The notes under the pieces are model-generated. The model ran no database searches. It had not been told where the DNA came from and saw only the letters and a program-made list of their open reading frames with translations. A stretch of 18,925 nt of DNA, taken from positions 1 through 18,925 of the forward strand of contig CAZRPI010000067.1 in NCBI GenBank assembly GCA_964601865.1, given 5' to 3'. Origin of the DNA: Pseudopelobacter sp964601865 (lineage in GTDB: Bacteria; Desulfobacterota; Desulfuromonadia; Geobacterales; Pseudopelobacteraceae). Below, piece by piece: positions 8,115 through 15,519 of this stretch (its first letter is position 1; each line of letters starts with the position of its first letter). The translations under genes were made by a program, and so were the position numbers.

Positions 8115-9966
8115 GCTCGCTCCCTCGCAGATCATCGTCACCTGCCCCCTGACTCATCTGCCGCCTCCATGACGACTCATACCGCCCCTTAAGGGCCAAT
8201 AATTCCGCATGGCTTCCGGATTCGACGATTCGGCCTCTTTCCATGACGTGAATCATGTCCGCGTGCAGGGCTGTTGTAAAACGGTGGGTAATCATCAGGG
8301 CGGTCCGTCCGGCGACAAGCTGACGAAAACGAAGGAGCCAGTCCGCTTCGGCCCAGGAATCCATGGCGCTGGTCGGTTCGTCCAGGATGACGAAATCGGC
8401 GTCTCTCAGGAAGGCCCGCGCGAGGGCCAGACGCTGCCATTCGCCACCACTCAGTTCGGCGCCGCCGAACCACTTGCCCAATACGGTTTCATATGCGGCC
8501 GGCAGACGTCCAATGGGCGCATCGGCTCCGGCCGCCCGTGCGGCGGTCGTGATCCGTTCCAGGTCCGGGGCACCGTCTATGTCGCCAAAGGCTATGTTGT
8601 TGAAGACCGTGTCATGGTAACGCAGCGGTTCCTGAAACAGCACGGTAATCCGCTGCCTCAGGGCCGAAAGGTCTATGGCGCGAACATCAACGCCATCGAT
8701 CAACAGACTTCCCTTCTGAGGATCGTAATAACGACAGAGGAGTTTGATCAGCGTGGTTTTGCCGGCGCCGTTCTCACCCACTATCGCCGTGATTTTTCCC
8801 GCCGGAATCGGGAGGCTGAAATCAACCAGTGCAGGAAGCCTCGTCTCGGGGTAGAAGAAGGTAACATCCCTTATTGCGATTTCTTTACCCAGGCCCGGAT
8901 AGGGGAGCGATGGGGACATTTCACGTACCCGCGGCTTCAACTCCAGAAACTCAAACAGGTTTTCCAGAAAGGCAAGATTGCGATAGATTTCACCGGCGCT
9001 CGCCAGCAGTGAACGCATCATGCGTTGACCCTGGAAAAATGCCTGGAAAAAAAGGGCGAGATCACCCAGGCTGGACGTGCCGTTCAACGCCCGGAAAGAG
9101 ATCCAGCAGAGCGCTCCGGCCATGCTCGCAAGCCCGATCCCTGCCGCTATGCTCTGGGAAACGGCTTCGCTGCGGGCAAGCTGCACCTGCTCCCGACGAA
9201 GCCGTTCGCGCAGCTTACGGAAGAGCATCCTGAAATGGGGACCGAGGCCGAACAGACGCATCTCGGCCGCGGCTTCACGCTGGGTGAGCATCAGGTCGTA
9301 GTAATTGGCCCAGCGCATGGCCGTGGTATTCTGTATCCGCCAGAAATGAAAGCGCAGCGTATGGCGGAGCACAACCAGAAGGGCGGGCAAGGTGCTGAGC
9401 GCCAGAAGAAGCGGAACCCATATGCCGAAGGCCAGCAGGACCCCCCCCATGGCAATCAGGGTTACGAAGCTCTGCAGCAGGGCGCCGGTGTTTTCGAGCA
9501 GGGCACCCGGCCGGCTCAGGGCGTCTATCCGGGCACGGTGCAACTGGTCGTAGTATCCGGGGCTGTCGTAGAAGGAGAGGTCGAGCCGCATGGCCTGCTC
9601 ATGGATAAGTTCATGGACGTGGTCCTGCACCCGTTCCGACAGGACGATGCGAAGCAGTTTCGCGCCGCTCTGGCATAATTCGGCGCCGATCAGCGTCAGA
9701 ACCATGGCAAACGCTGCCGGGAGGAGCGGCTGCAGAGCCTGCCACCCGCCGCCGCCGCCGCCGAGCGTTGCCACGCCGTTCACCAGGGTGCGGGTCAGGT
9801 AGACCAGGGCCACCGGCAAAAGCCCCTGGGCCAGCAGCAGTCCGAGCCAGAGAAATGTCATCCGCCCGGCGGCCCGGCGCAGCAGATGGAACGCCTGAGG
9901 TATGTAGGGGAGTTGGACCCTGAATCGGTCAGTTGCCGCGACAAGTTGTTTAAGAGTCTGGCTCAT
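8089..9966 (-). CDS. ABC exporter, fused membrane and ATPase domains (probable lasso peptide exporter)
   Basis: 625 residues. An N-terminal membrane domain (about 30-320) with several hydrophobic helices is fused to an ATPase domain. Walker A is GENGAGKT at 397-404, the signature is LSGGEWQ at 505-511, Walker B is FVILDE at 525-530, and the H-loop His is His561. It has the length and order of a half-size exporter that works as a dimer in the inner membrane. There is no N-terminal C39 peptidase domain, as expected when the leader is removed by a separate B2 peptidase. It lies 47 bp after the sulfotransferase and overlaps the next gene, so it most likely exports the mature peptide and gives immunity. 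Oddities are a Gly6 run near residue 70 encoded by GGC-type triplets and an eight-G tract at 9441-9448. The ribosome binding site is weak. Confidence 0.92.
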   Translation of the reverse strand: MSQTLKQLVAATDRFRVQLPYIPQAFHLLRRAAGRMTFLWLGLLLAQGLLPVALVYLTRTLVNGVATLGGGGGGWQALQPLLPAAFAMVLTLIGAELCQSGAKLLRIVLSERVQDHVHELIHEQAMRLDLSFYDSPGYYDQLHRARIDALSRPGALLENTGALLQSFVTLIAMGGVLLAFGIWVPLLLALSTLPALLVVLRHTLRFHFWRIQNTTAMRWANYYDLMLTQREAAAEMRLFGLGPHFRMLFRKLRERLRREQVQLARSEAVSQSIAAGIGLASMAGALCWISFRALNGTSSLGDLALFFQAFFQGQRMMRSLLASAGEIYRNLAFLENLFEFLELKPRVREMSPSLPYPGLGKEIAIRDVTFFYPETRLPALVDFSLPIPAGKITAIVGENGAGKTTLIKLLCRYYDPQKGSLLIDGVDVRAIDLSALRQRITVLFQEPLRYHDTVFNNIAFGDIDGAPDLERITTAARAAGADAPIGRLPAAYETVLGKWFGGAELSGGEWQRLALARAFLRDADFVILDEPTSAMDSWAEADWLLRFRQLVAGRTALMITHRFTTALHADMIHVMERGRIVESGSHAELLALKGRYESSWRRQMSQGAGDDDLRGSEHGSEHTGA

Positions 9967-10013
9967 GGGCAGTGGTCCACGGTTTTCATCTTATGCAGCC
10001 GGCGAGTAAGTTT

Positions 10014-10943
10014 TCATGTTTTCAACCAATTGGATAGATCGCGTCCGATTAGGTCCTGCAGCCTCAGAATGTCCTCGCGGTAGCAGGTGGTGAGGCGGGA
10101 GCGGAGCTCCGGATCAAGCGGCGGAGGCGGCTCCAGATTGAATTTGCTGTCGAGCCGTTGAAGAACAGCGGCCGTGGCTTGCCTGGCAATCGGGGGAAGG
10201 AACGGCGCCCGCCGGTCAATATTCTCCGGATGCGTTGCCCAGTGATGGAAGCGGCGGCTTTTCGGCAGGAGAGTTACATTGCTGCGGCGTATTCCGGGTG
10301 AAAACCCCTGGTCAACTTCCAGAAAAGCGAACAGCTGGCGGAGCATTGTCAATGGTTTTGCTTTCCAGTCCTCAAAGAGACAGACCTTGATCCGTTCGCG
10401 GGGGAAGTGATCGTACCATACCGATAGCGGAGCGTGGTAATACCCGTTGGTCCGGTAGAAGAGCCATGGAAGCCACCCCGCCTCCCTGCGTTGTTCCTCT
10501 GCCGCCAATGCCGCTTCGAAAGTCGGCAACGGTTCCACACCGTGCTGCCGCATCTGCTGATAGTTCGAATAGGCGCGTTCGGCGGGGTGCCGCAGGATGA
10601 CCACAATCCGGCTCCGCGGCAGATTCCGGTGAATGCGCTGCGCCGCCAGGGACGAATAGAGGTAGGGGGGCGAAGCCTCTCCCACGGCCCGCTGGTCCGT
10701 CACCCCGGCAAACAGCCGGGCGTAGGCCAACGGCTCCCAGATGGCATGCTGCCGCAGGTATGTGCCGAGCGGCCCGGGGTAAACCGGCGGCTGCCCGTTG
10801 CAGGCAAAGTAGTGCGGTTCTTTGACCGGACTCATGTAAATTTCCGGATGCTGTCTGGTGGTATCGTAGAGAGCGGTGGTGCCGGCCTTGGGAGCTCCAA
10901 TGATGAAGAAGTCAGGCAGACGCACGGATACTCCTGGCAACAT
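10014..10943 (-). CDS. PAPS-dependent sulfotransferase
   Basis: 309 residues. The two PAPS-binding elements of the sulfotransferase superfamily are clear. The 5'-phosphosulfate loop is IIGAPKAGTTALYD at about 14-27. The 3'-phosphate motif is RIVVILRHPAERAYSNYQQ at about 112-130, with the RxPxxRAYS pattern. It would move sulfate from PAPS to a hydroxyl (Tyr, Ser or sugar) in the cytoplasm. The gene overlaps the end of the GT2 gene. The ATG at 10943 has AAGG nearby, but a GTG at 10925 preceded by AGGAG fits the family's short N-terminus equally well. It lies in the same operon as cysD and cysNC, which would make its co-substrate. The likely acceptor is the lasso peptide or a sugar on it; an exopolysaccharide acceptor cannot be excluded. 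Confidence 0.93.
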   Translation of the reverse strand: MLPGVSVRLPDFFIIGAPKAGTTALYDTTRQHPEIYMSPVKEPHYFACNGQPPVYPGPLGTYLRQHAIWEPLAYARLFAGVTDQRAVGEASPPYLYSSLAAQRIHRNLPRSRIVVILRHPAERAYSNYQQMRQHGVEPLPTFEAALAAEEQRREAGWLPWLFYRTNGYYHAPLSVWYDHFPRERIKVCLFEDWKAKPLTMLRQLFAFLEVDQGFSPGIRRSNVTLLPKSRRFHHWATHPENIDRRAPFLPPIARQATAAVLQRLDSKFNLEPPPPLDPELRSRLTTCYREDILRLQDLIGRDLSNWLKT

Positions 10944-11982
10944 GCCACCCTTTTTTCAACCAGTTAGCCCATCTTGATCCGGCTCGCACTCTCAGGGTAC
11001 AGGCAAGACGCAGCATCCGGTCATTGCCTGACCGAGCTTCCGCAAACTCAGACAGCGTCAGGAGATAGCGTCTGTAGCAGTCGGGCCCCAGATGGCTGGA
11101 CCGCTGACAGGCCGAGCGCCAGCGATCTGCCATGGTCCTGCGCAGAAAGTTGTCCCCGGTATGCGCCAGCCGGATAAGCCACCGTCCGGCCCGTTCCAGG
11201 TCTGCGATCTCTTCAAACGGCGCTGCTTCGAGCAGAAGCGAGATCACCCTGAGGTCGTCGGCTGCCGCCTCGGGAAACAATGTCTGGAAATACGGCTTGC
11301 TGTACCGGAGTTGGTCCTGCTTGAAGGCTGCGCCATGGACCATGTGCGTCTGATTTTCGTGGTAGCAGCATTTGAGGAGAATCTGGGGCATGTTCCCCAA
11401 CCGGTACCGATGGGCGATCTGCGTAAGCTGGGCATAATCGGAGTACGCAAGCGTCTCGTCGTACGGATGTGCCCGGGCGATCTCGGCCCGCATCAGGACA
11501 GTAGGCAGAAACAGGCTGATCCGGAAGAGCAGTTCGTGACAGATGGCTTTATGGCTCTCGGGAAACCAGATGAGACCGTCGGCGGCGCCGAATCTTTTCA
11601 GGCTGCCCCCGCAGATATCCACCCCGGCGCGATGCATCCAGGCCAACTGGAGGGACAGACGCTCGGATAGAGCGATGTCGTCGTCATCCATATGGGCGAT
11701 GTAATCGCCTCTCGCCATGGCAACCCCGGCATTTCGCGCCCGCCACTGGCTGCCGTGCGCCAGGAACAGCGGGCGGACACGGCGATCGCGGCCCGCGAAG
11801 TCCCTGACAATAGCCGCCGAACCGTCGCTCGATCCTTCGTCTACGACAACGATCAACTCAAGCGGTGAATGGGTCTGCGCCAGAATCGAGCTGATGGCGG
11901 CGGCGACATAGCGCTCGCGATTGTAGACCGGCATCACGACGGATATGAGAGGACTCTCGCAGGCGGTCATCCGCGGCGCCAA
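10912..11982 (-). CDS. Family 2 glycosyltransferase (GT2)
   Basis: 356 residues (344 if started at the ATG at 11970). The N-terminus ISVVMPVYNRERYVAAAISS and the segment LELIVVVDEGSSDGSA form the GT-A nucleotide-sugar binding fold. GDYIAHMDDDDIAL carries the DxD-type metal-binding acids. The C-terminal part is soluble, with no transmembrane helices, so this is a cytoplasmic enzyme, not a processive polysaccharide synthase. The longer form starts with TTG at 11982 preceded by GGGGGAAGG; the ATG at 11970 is an alternative. It begins about 27 bp after the lasso precursor stop and overlaps the sulfotransferase gene, which places it among the tailoring enzymes. A glycosylated lasso peptide is possible; sugar and acceptor are unknown. 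Confidence 0.9.
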   Translation of the reverse strand: MAPRMTACESPLISVVMPVYNRERYVAAAISSILAQTHSPLELIVVVDEGSSDGSAAIVRDFAGRDRRVRPLFLAHGSQWRARNAGVAMARGDYIAHMDDDDIALSERLSLQLAWMHRAGVDICGGSLKRFGAADGLIWFPESHKAICHELLFRISLFLPTVLMRAEIARAHPYDETLAYSDYAQLTQIAHRYRLGNMPQILLKCCYHENQTHMVHGAAFKQDQLRYSKPYFQTLFPEAAADDLRVISLLLEAAPFEEIADLERAGRWLIRLAHTGDNFLRRTMADRWRSACQRSSHLGPDCYRRYLLTLSEFAEARSGNDRMLRLACTLRVRAGSRWANWLKKGWHVARSIRASA

Positions 11983-12009
11983 TTCCTTCCTTCCCCCGTT
12001 ACACGCACA

Positions 12010-12183
12010 TCAGGAAGAGTAGATGCCGCCAGAATAAGCGCTGTGTGAATCGGAATGACCGGGCACCATGCCGCTCATCGCATCCTTCAGATCCATGCGC
12101 TCAAAAGTCGGCGTAATCCAGGGGAGCAGGCCCTGCTCCCGATTCATCATGTCTTTGTCGTCGTTATCCCGCTGAATTGTCAT
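12010..12183 (-). CDS. Lasso peptide precursor (A protein)
   Basis: A 57-residue peptide with a good ribosome binding site (AAGGGGG at 12193-12199, 9 nt from ATG). Its leader contains WITPTF at 22-27, matching the YxxPxL/F element bound by lasso B1 proteins, then ERMDLKDAM leading to the core. By analogy with paeninodin (Thr-Met before Ala1), cleavage after Met36 gives a core starting at Ser37. Ser1 would then close on Asp9 (residue 45) to form a nine-residue ring, SGMVPGHSD, with the tail SHSAYSGGIYSS threaded through. Cleavage after Ser37 would give Gly1 and an eight-residue ring using the same Asp. The tail has two Tyr and ends in Ser-Ser, all possible modification sites. It lies 51 bp after B2 and 27 bp before GT2. 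The surrounding maturation genes make this the only credible precursor. Confidence 0.88.
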   Translation of the reverse strand: MTIQRDNDDKDMMNREQGLLPWITPTFERMDLKDAMSGMVPGHSDSHSAYSGGIYSS

Positions 12184-12192
12184 GGTATGTAA

Positions 12193-12199
12193 CCCCCTT
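12193..12199 (-). promoter_or_regulatory. Ribosome binding site of the lasso precursor
   Basis: AAGGGGG on the minus strand with 9 nt to the ATG at 12183. It sits just downstream of a small CCCG-CGAAA-CGGG hairpin in the 51-bp gap after B2. It supports the short precursor frame as a translated gene. Confidence 0.6.
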
Positions 12200-12234
12200 A
12201 TATGAAAGATCCCGTTTCGCGGGCAGCATCCCGG

Positions 12235-12675
12235 TCATCCCGGATAGCGCGCCAGTATCTTGTAGCCGTCGCGTTGCGCGATATGAAGTCCGACCACCCC
12301 CGTTTCGCCATCCTGGACCCAGGCGTGGGCGCGGAGGCCTTGGCCGGGCAGAGTCGCCGCGCCGTAATAAAGCGTGACGCCGACGCCACGACGCCGCAAC
12401 ATGGCCTGAGCTGCCATGGCTCGCTGCAGGCAAGTGGTTTCCATCGCCCAGCGGCTTTTAGCGTGAAATAGCGCCCGCTGTACCGCCCTGACGGCCTTTT
12501 GGCGCTCCCTGCCGGTCTTCTCCGGTTGTTTCGCGGGTCTGTCAAAATACCATATCAGGCGGCGAAACGAAAACCTCGCCAGGGCCAGACGCGCGGCCAG
12601 GAGACAGATCGCCGCTTCAGTTCTCAACAATAATGCTGTGAGCATGCGGGGCCGATCGTCAGCATCCCGGTGCAT
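12235..12675 (-). CDS. Lasso peptide leader peptidase B2 (transglutaminase-like)
   Basis: 146 residues. The C-terminal half has the lasso B2 signature: TTCLQRAMAAQAMLRRRGV with the nucleophile Cys82, and LRAHAWVQDGE with His117 as general base. The third acid is not obvious; Asp122 is a candidate. The enzyme removes the leader peptide, working with B1. I chose the ATG at 12675 because GGAG lies seven bases upstream and it overlaps the B1 stop by 17 bp. A longer frame extending to 12750 adds an N-terminus that merely shadows B1. The N-terminal basic and hydrophobic region (about 12-45) is typical of stand-alone B2 proteins. The precursor follows 51 bp downstream. Confidence 0.92.
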   Translation of the reverse strand: MHRDADDRPRMLTALLLRTEAAICLLAARLALARFSFRRLIWYFDRPAKQPEKTGRERQKAVRAVQRALFHAKSRWAMETTCLQRAMAAQAMLRRRGVGVTLYYGAATLPGQGLRAHAWVQDGETGVVGLHIAQRDGYKILARYPG

Positions 12676-12958
12676 CGCAAATCTCCACCAGCGCCGCCTC
12701 ATGCAAAGCCGAGAGCAGGGCGGAAATCTCACGCAGACAGACCCCCTCATCGACTGCGTACCTGCCGCACACCTGCGCGCAGATTTTCTCCACGGATACC
12801 GGCATGGCGATCAGGTCCCAGACCACTCCGGCTGTTTCGTTCAGGGAGTAGCAGTACCCCGCCTGGGAGTCGATGGCCAGCAGTTCGTCATCAAGCCGGC
12901 TGAAGGGTAGATCGTTGGCCCGTTTCACGATGGTTCGCTTTTCCAGTTTGATATCCAT
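12659..12958 (-). CDS. Lasso peptide B1 protein (PqqD-like RiPP recognition element)
   Basis: 99 residues with the PqqD fold. LDDELLAIDSQAGYCYSLNETAGVVWDLI gives the beta-hairpin and first helix of the winged helix-turn-helix. It is followed by VEKICAQVCGRYAVDEGVCLREISALLSALHEAALVEI, the usual helices and wing. PqqD-like B1 proteins bind the leader peptide, here presumably through the WITPTF element, and present it to the B2 peptidase and the cyclase. AGGAA stands six bases before the ATG. The gene begins 46 bp after the HPr-kinase-like gene and overlaps B2 by 17 bp, the usual split B1/B2 arrangement. Confidence 0.93.
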   Translation of the reverse strand: MDIKLEKRTIVKRANDLPFSRLDDELLAIDSQAGYCYSLNETAGVVWDLIAMPVSVEKICAQVCGRYAVDEGVCLREISALLSALHEAALVEICDAPGC

Positions 12959-13004
12959 GACCGTTTCCTGTTTTCCCTCCCCGTATTAGGTCGCGTTGGG
13001 GGGC

Positions 13005-13559
13005 TCAATCTGATTTCAGCGCTTGCCATTGTCGAGCGATCAGGCTGCTTACCTCAGCCATGGCCACCCAGTTCCCCGGTCGCCGCAACACCCAGACCGG
13101 CGCGCCACGTACCAGCTGGGCGCATTGTTCCCAGTAGACGCCTGTTTTATCGAATGATTCGATGAACGAGGCGCGATAGGTGGCCGCCGGGATGACTCGG
13201 CTCAGCGCATTCATCCCCCTGAGGCGCATCAGTCCGGGATCACCCCATTCCAGCACGCAAAAGGCGTTCAACGGAATCGACACCCTTTCCATGGGAGGTT
13301 TTTTAATTAACATATCTACGGCAAACTTGTCCACACGGAAATGATCGCGGGTCAAGCCGGCAGAGTTCAACTCCAACACATCGGGGGAAAGGAATGACTC
13401 GGATCTGCCTGGAGGACCGACATGCCGCATCCTGTCCAGCTTGATGCATACATCCACATTCCCGTCCGGTTTTTCCAGTTCAAAGGCCGACCATTCCGGA
13501 ATTGACAGCTCCGAAGCTATGGAAAGCCCCGCGTAGTGATAATGCCATTGCGTCATCAT
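13005..13559 (-). CDS. HPr kinase/phosphorylase-like protein lacking the P-loop (probable pseudokinase)
   Basis: 184 residues, whereas lasso-associated HPr-kinase-like enzymes are usually near 300. The start HYHYAGLSIASELSIPEW matches the N-terminal FGLxIxSELxLPE pattern of that group. The end, from IPLNAFCVLEW through ATYRASF to APVWVLRRPGN, matches its C-terminal lid region. The middle, where the Walker A loop (GxSGxGKST) and the following Asp pair should be, is absent: no G-x4-GK[ST] exists anywhere in the protein. The junction falls near residues 70-80. Full-length relatives phosphorylate the C-terminal Ser of lasso peptides such as paeninodin; this one should not bind ATP that way. The gene overlaps the cyclase by ATGA. 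It could be a relic or a binding subunit. Family assignment is from pattern memory, so moderate. Confidence 0.65.
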   Translation of the reverse strand: MMTQWHYHYAGLSIASELSIPEWSAFELEKPDGNVDVCIKLDRMRHVGPPGRSESFLSPDVLELNSAGLTRDHFRVDKFAVDMLIKKPPMERVSIPLNAFCVLEWGDPGLMRLRGMNALSRVIPAATYRASFIESFDKTGVYWEQCAQLVRGAPVWVLRRPGNWVAMAEVSSLIARQWQALKSD

Positions 13560-15514
13560 CGGTCACCGCTTTCGAACCAGCAGAGGAAGCTGCCGACCAT
13601 GAGCCCCTGCTGGAAAACCCAGTGATAGTCCCTGAAAAAAACGTCCTGGTTCGATGCGGTAACCGGCATCCTCTCGAACAGGAGGCGCATTCGATCCAGA
13701 TCCAGGACCCGCCGGGTAAGATCACTCTGTTCAAACCGCCTGAGTTCCAACGCAATCCGGTCACGTTGACCTGCCAGACGCTCGAACCAGTCCGCAGCCT
13801 GCAGCCCCCGCAACCGGTTCGCCAGCACCATCTCCGGCAGGTGCGCAGCCATGGCGCGGCGTATGAGGCGGCGTGTTTCGCCCTCCCGGCGATGCTGGTC
13901 TTCCGGCAGTGCCAGGCAAAATTCGGCCAGGCGGACATCCGCCGGGGGCGTTCTCATGTCGACGCCGTACATTGCGCGGTAGGCGCTGATATATGCACCG
14001 AAGTCCTGGCCGGCCAGGGCATGGTAACGATCCAGACGGGAACCCGCTCCGGGACGCCGGTGGTCGGCGCAGTTGCGTTCCCGCGCCCGCTCCGGCACCC
14101 GCTGGGACTTAGCGAAACCGGGGTTGATGGCGGAGCTGGTCAGCAAGGTCGCCTCCGTGCGCGCCGATGGTCGGCGCAACCGCTCGAGGGCCGACCAGAG
14201 TGGATCGGGCAGAAGCGGCAGTAATCCCTGGCCCACAAGGGTCCGCCAGGGAGAACGGGTTGCCCGTGCCTGACGATACGCCTGCCCCCATTTACCGGAA
14301 CGGATCATTCCGGGTAATACGCTGCTTCCGTACCAGCTCATGGTGAGGTTACCCTGCAACCCGTCAAGGAGCACCTTCATGCCGCGCCGTGCCGTTTCAC
14401 ATATGATCGATTCAATCCAGACACGGTTCGATGAGTTGCGGAAGGGCGCCTCAAGGTGAGGAAAGAGGCTGCCAAGACCCTCCAGAAAGAGCTGCCCGTC
14501 GGTGCGCATCAGATTCAGATCGATATTCCCATACATGGCGGCAACCGCCTCGACAAAAGGCGTTTCGTCCGTGTAAGCGCCGCGCTGAACCGGGCCGGGT
14601 GATCCCGGTCCGGGCACTTCGGTGAAGGCGGACAGCCGTTCACCGTGATGCGCCAGCAGGCGCGCCGCCGTCGCCGCAACGGCAGACGAATCAAGACCGC
14701 CGCTCATCTGCACGGCCACCGGGGTCGCGCTGCGGAGGTGAGCGCCAACGACCCGCTCGAAAAGTTCGTTGAAGGCATCCGGATACTCTTCGTCACGGCT
14801 GAGGCGGATCTCGCGGCTGAGGTCGGGTTGCCAGCAGCATCGGGTCCGCACGCCTTCCCTGTCAGCCGTGAGACGGAACCCTGTCGGCAGGCGCGAGACA
14901 TGGCGGTAGAGGGTGGACGCAGTAGGGCTGCCGTCCATCTGGACCAGCATGTCCGCCAGGCGCTCTTCATTCAGGGCACGGGGGACGAAGGGAAGGGCAT
15001 GGAGGCCGCAGGGTGCGGTGGCGAAGGCGAAGGCACGCCCTGTGAAATGATACATGAGAGTCGGGGCGACAATGGGTGAACGGGCGGCCAGGAGAGTTCG
15101 ACTCCGCCTGTCCCAGATGGCAAAGCTGAAGACGCCGGCCAGCCGGGTGACGCAGTCCGCCCCCCATGCCTCATAGGCGCGCAGAATCAGGACGCTGTCG
15201 GGGATGCCATCCCTGATTGCCGGGCTTTCGGATCCGGGGCAACAGCTGCGCAGAGCGGCGATCAGTTCGTCCCTGTTGTCGATCCGCGCGTCGCTGACCA
15301 GCGTCAGCATGCCGTCGGGGCTGACCAGGGGTTGACGCTCGCAGCGATCCTCCGGCGTAAACGACATCAGCCGCTGCCCCATGCCGACGCATCCCTGAAC
15401 CGCCACCGCGCCGCCGTCCGTACCGTGCCTGGAGAGAACGGCGTCCATTCGTTCCAGATCGGAACGCTCGACCGGCTCCCCATCGAAATGTATCACGCCG
15501 AAGATTGCGCTCAT
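13556..15514 (-). CDS. Lasso cyclase C (asparagine synthetase B homologue)
   Basis: 652 residues with the two-domain layout of asparagine synthetase. An N-terminal glutaminase-like domain (about 1-210) begins MSAIFGVIHFDG. A C-terminal synthetase domain follows with the ATP pyrophosphatase loop SGGLDSS at 271-277. Position 2 is Ser, not the catalytic Cys of true glutaminases, which fits lasso cyclases: they need no ammonia from Gln but adenylate the Asp or Glu side chain so the new N-terminal amine can attack it. Here Asp45 of the precursor is the expected acceptor. The gene starts 5 bp after cysNC and overlaps the HPr-kinase-like gene by ATGA. An exopolysaccharide-type asparagine synthetase is the alternative, but the flanking B1, B2 and precursor decide for a lasso cyclase. 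Confidence 0.92.
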   Translation of the reverse strand: MSAIFGVIHFDGEPVERSDLERMDAVLSRHGTDGGAVAVQGCVGMGQRLMSFTPEDRCERQPLVSPDGMLTLVSDARIDNRDELIAALRSCCPGSESPAIRDGIPDSVLILRAYEAWGADCVTRLAGVFSFAIWDRRSRTLLAARSPIVAPTLMYHFTGRAFAFATAPCGLHALPFVPRALNEERLADMLVQMDGSPTASTLYRHVSRLPTGFRLTADREGVRTRCCWQPDLSREIRLSRDEEYPDAFNELFERVVGAHLRSATPVAVQMSGGLDSSAVAATAARLLAHHGERLSAFTEVPGPGSPGPVQRGAYTDETPFVEAVAAMYGNIDLNLMRTDGQLFLEGLGSLFPHLEAPFRNSSNRVWIESIICETARRGMKVLLDGLQGNLTMSWYGSSVLPGMIRSGKWGQAYRQARATRSPWRTLVGQGLLPLLPDPLWSALERLRRPSARTEATLLTSSAINPGFAKSQRVPERARERNCADHRRPGAGSRLDRYHALAGQDFGAYISAYRAMYGVDMRTPPADVRLAEFCLALPEDQHRREGETRRLIRRAMAAHLPEMVLANRLRGLQAADWFERLAGQRDRIALELRRFEQSDLTRRVLDLDRMRLLFERMPVTASNQDVFFRDYHWVFQQGLMVGSFLCWFESGDR

Positions 15515-15519
15515 GCGGA

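Noticed and set aside
9741..9770. Run of GCC/GGC triplets in the exporter gene as a tandem repeat element
   Set aside because: It encodes a short Gly run in one loop of the membrane domain; triplet changes would not alter the frame, and it does not spread beyond the gene.
12676..12750. N-terminal extension of B2 to an upstream start at 12750
   Set aside because: It would overlap B1 by over 90 bp and adds no B2-like residues; the ATG at 12675 has a ribosome binding site and a normal overlap.
10014..15514. Exopolysaccharide cluster using asparagine synthetase, PqqD and HPrK-like proteins
   Set aside because: Such clusters share these families, but here a B2 peptidase with Cys/His motif and a matching precursor are present, and no exosortase, polymerase or flippase is seen. 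A polysaccharide role for GT2 or the sulfotransferase alone remains possible.
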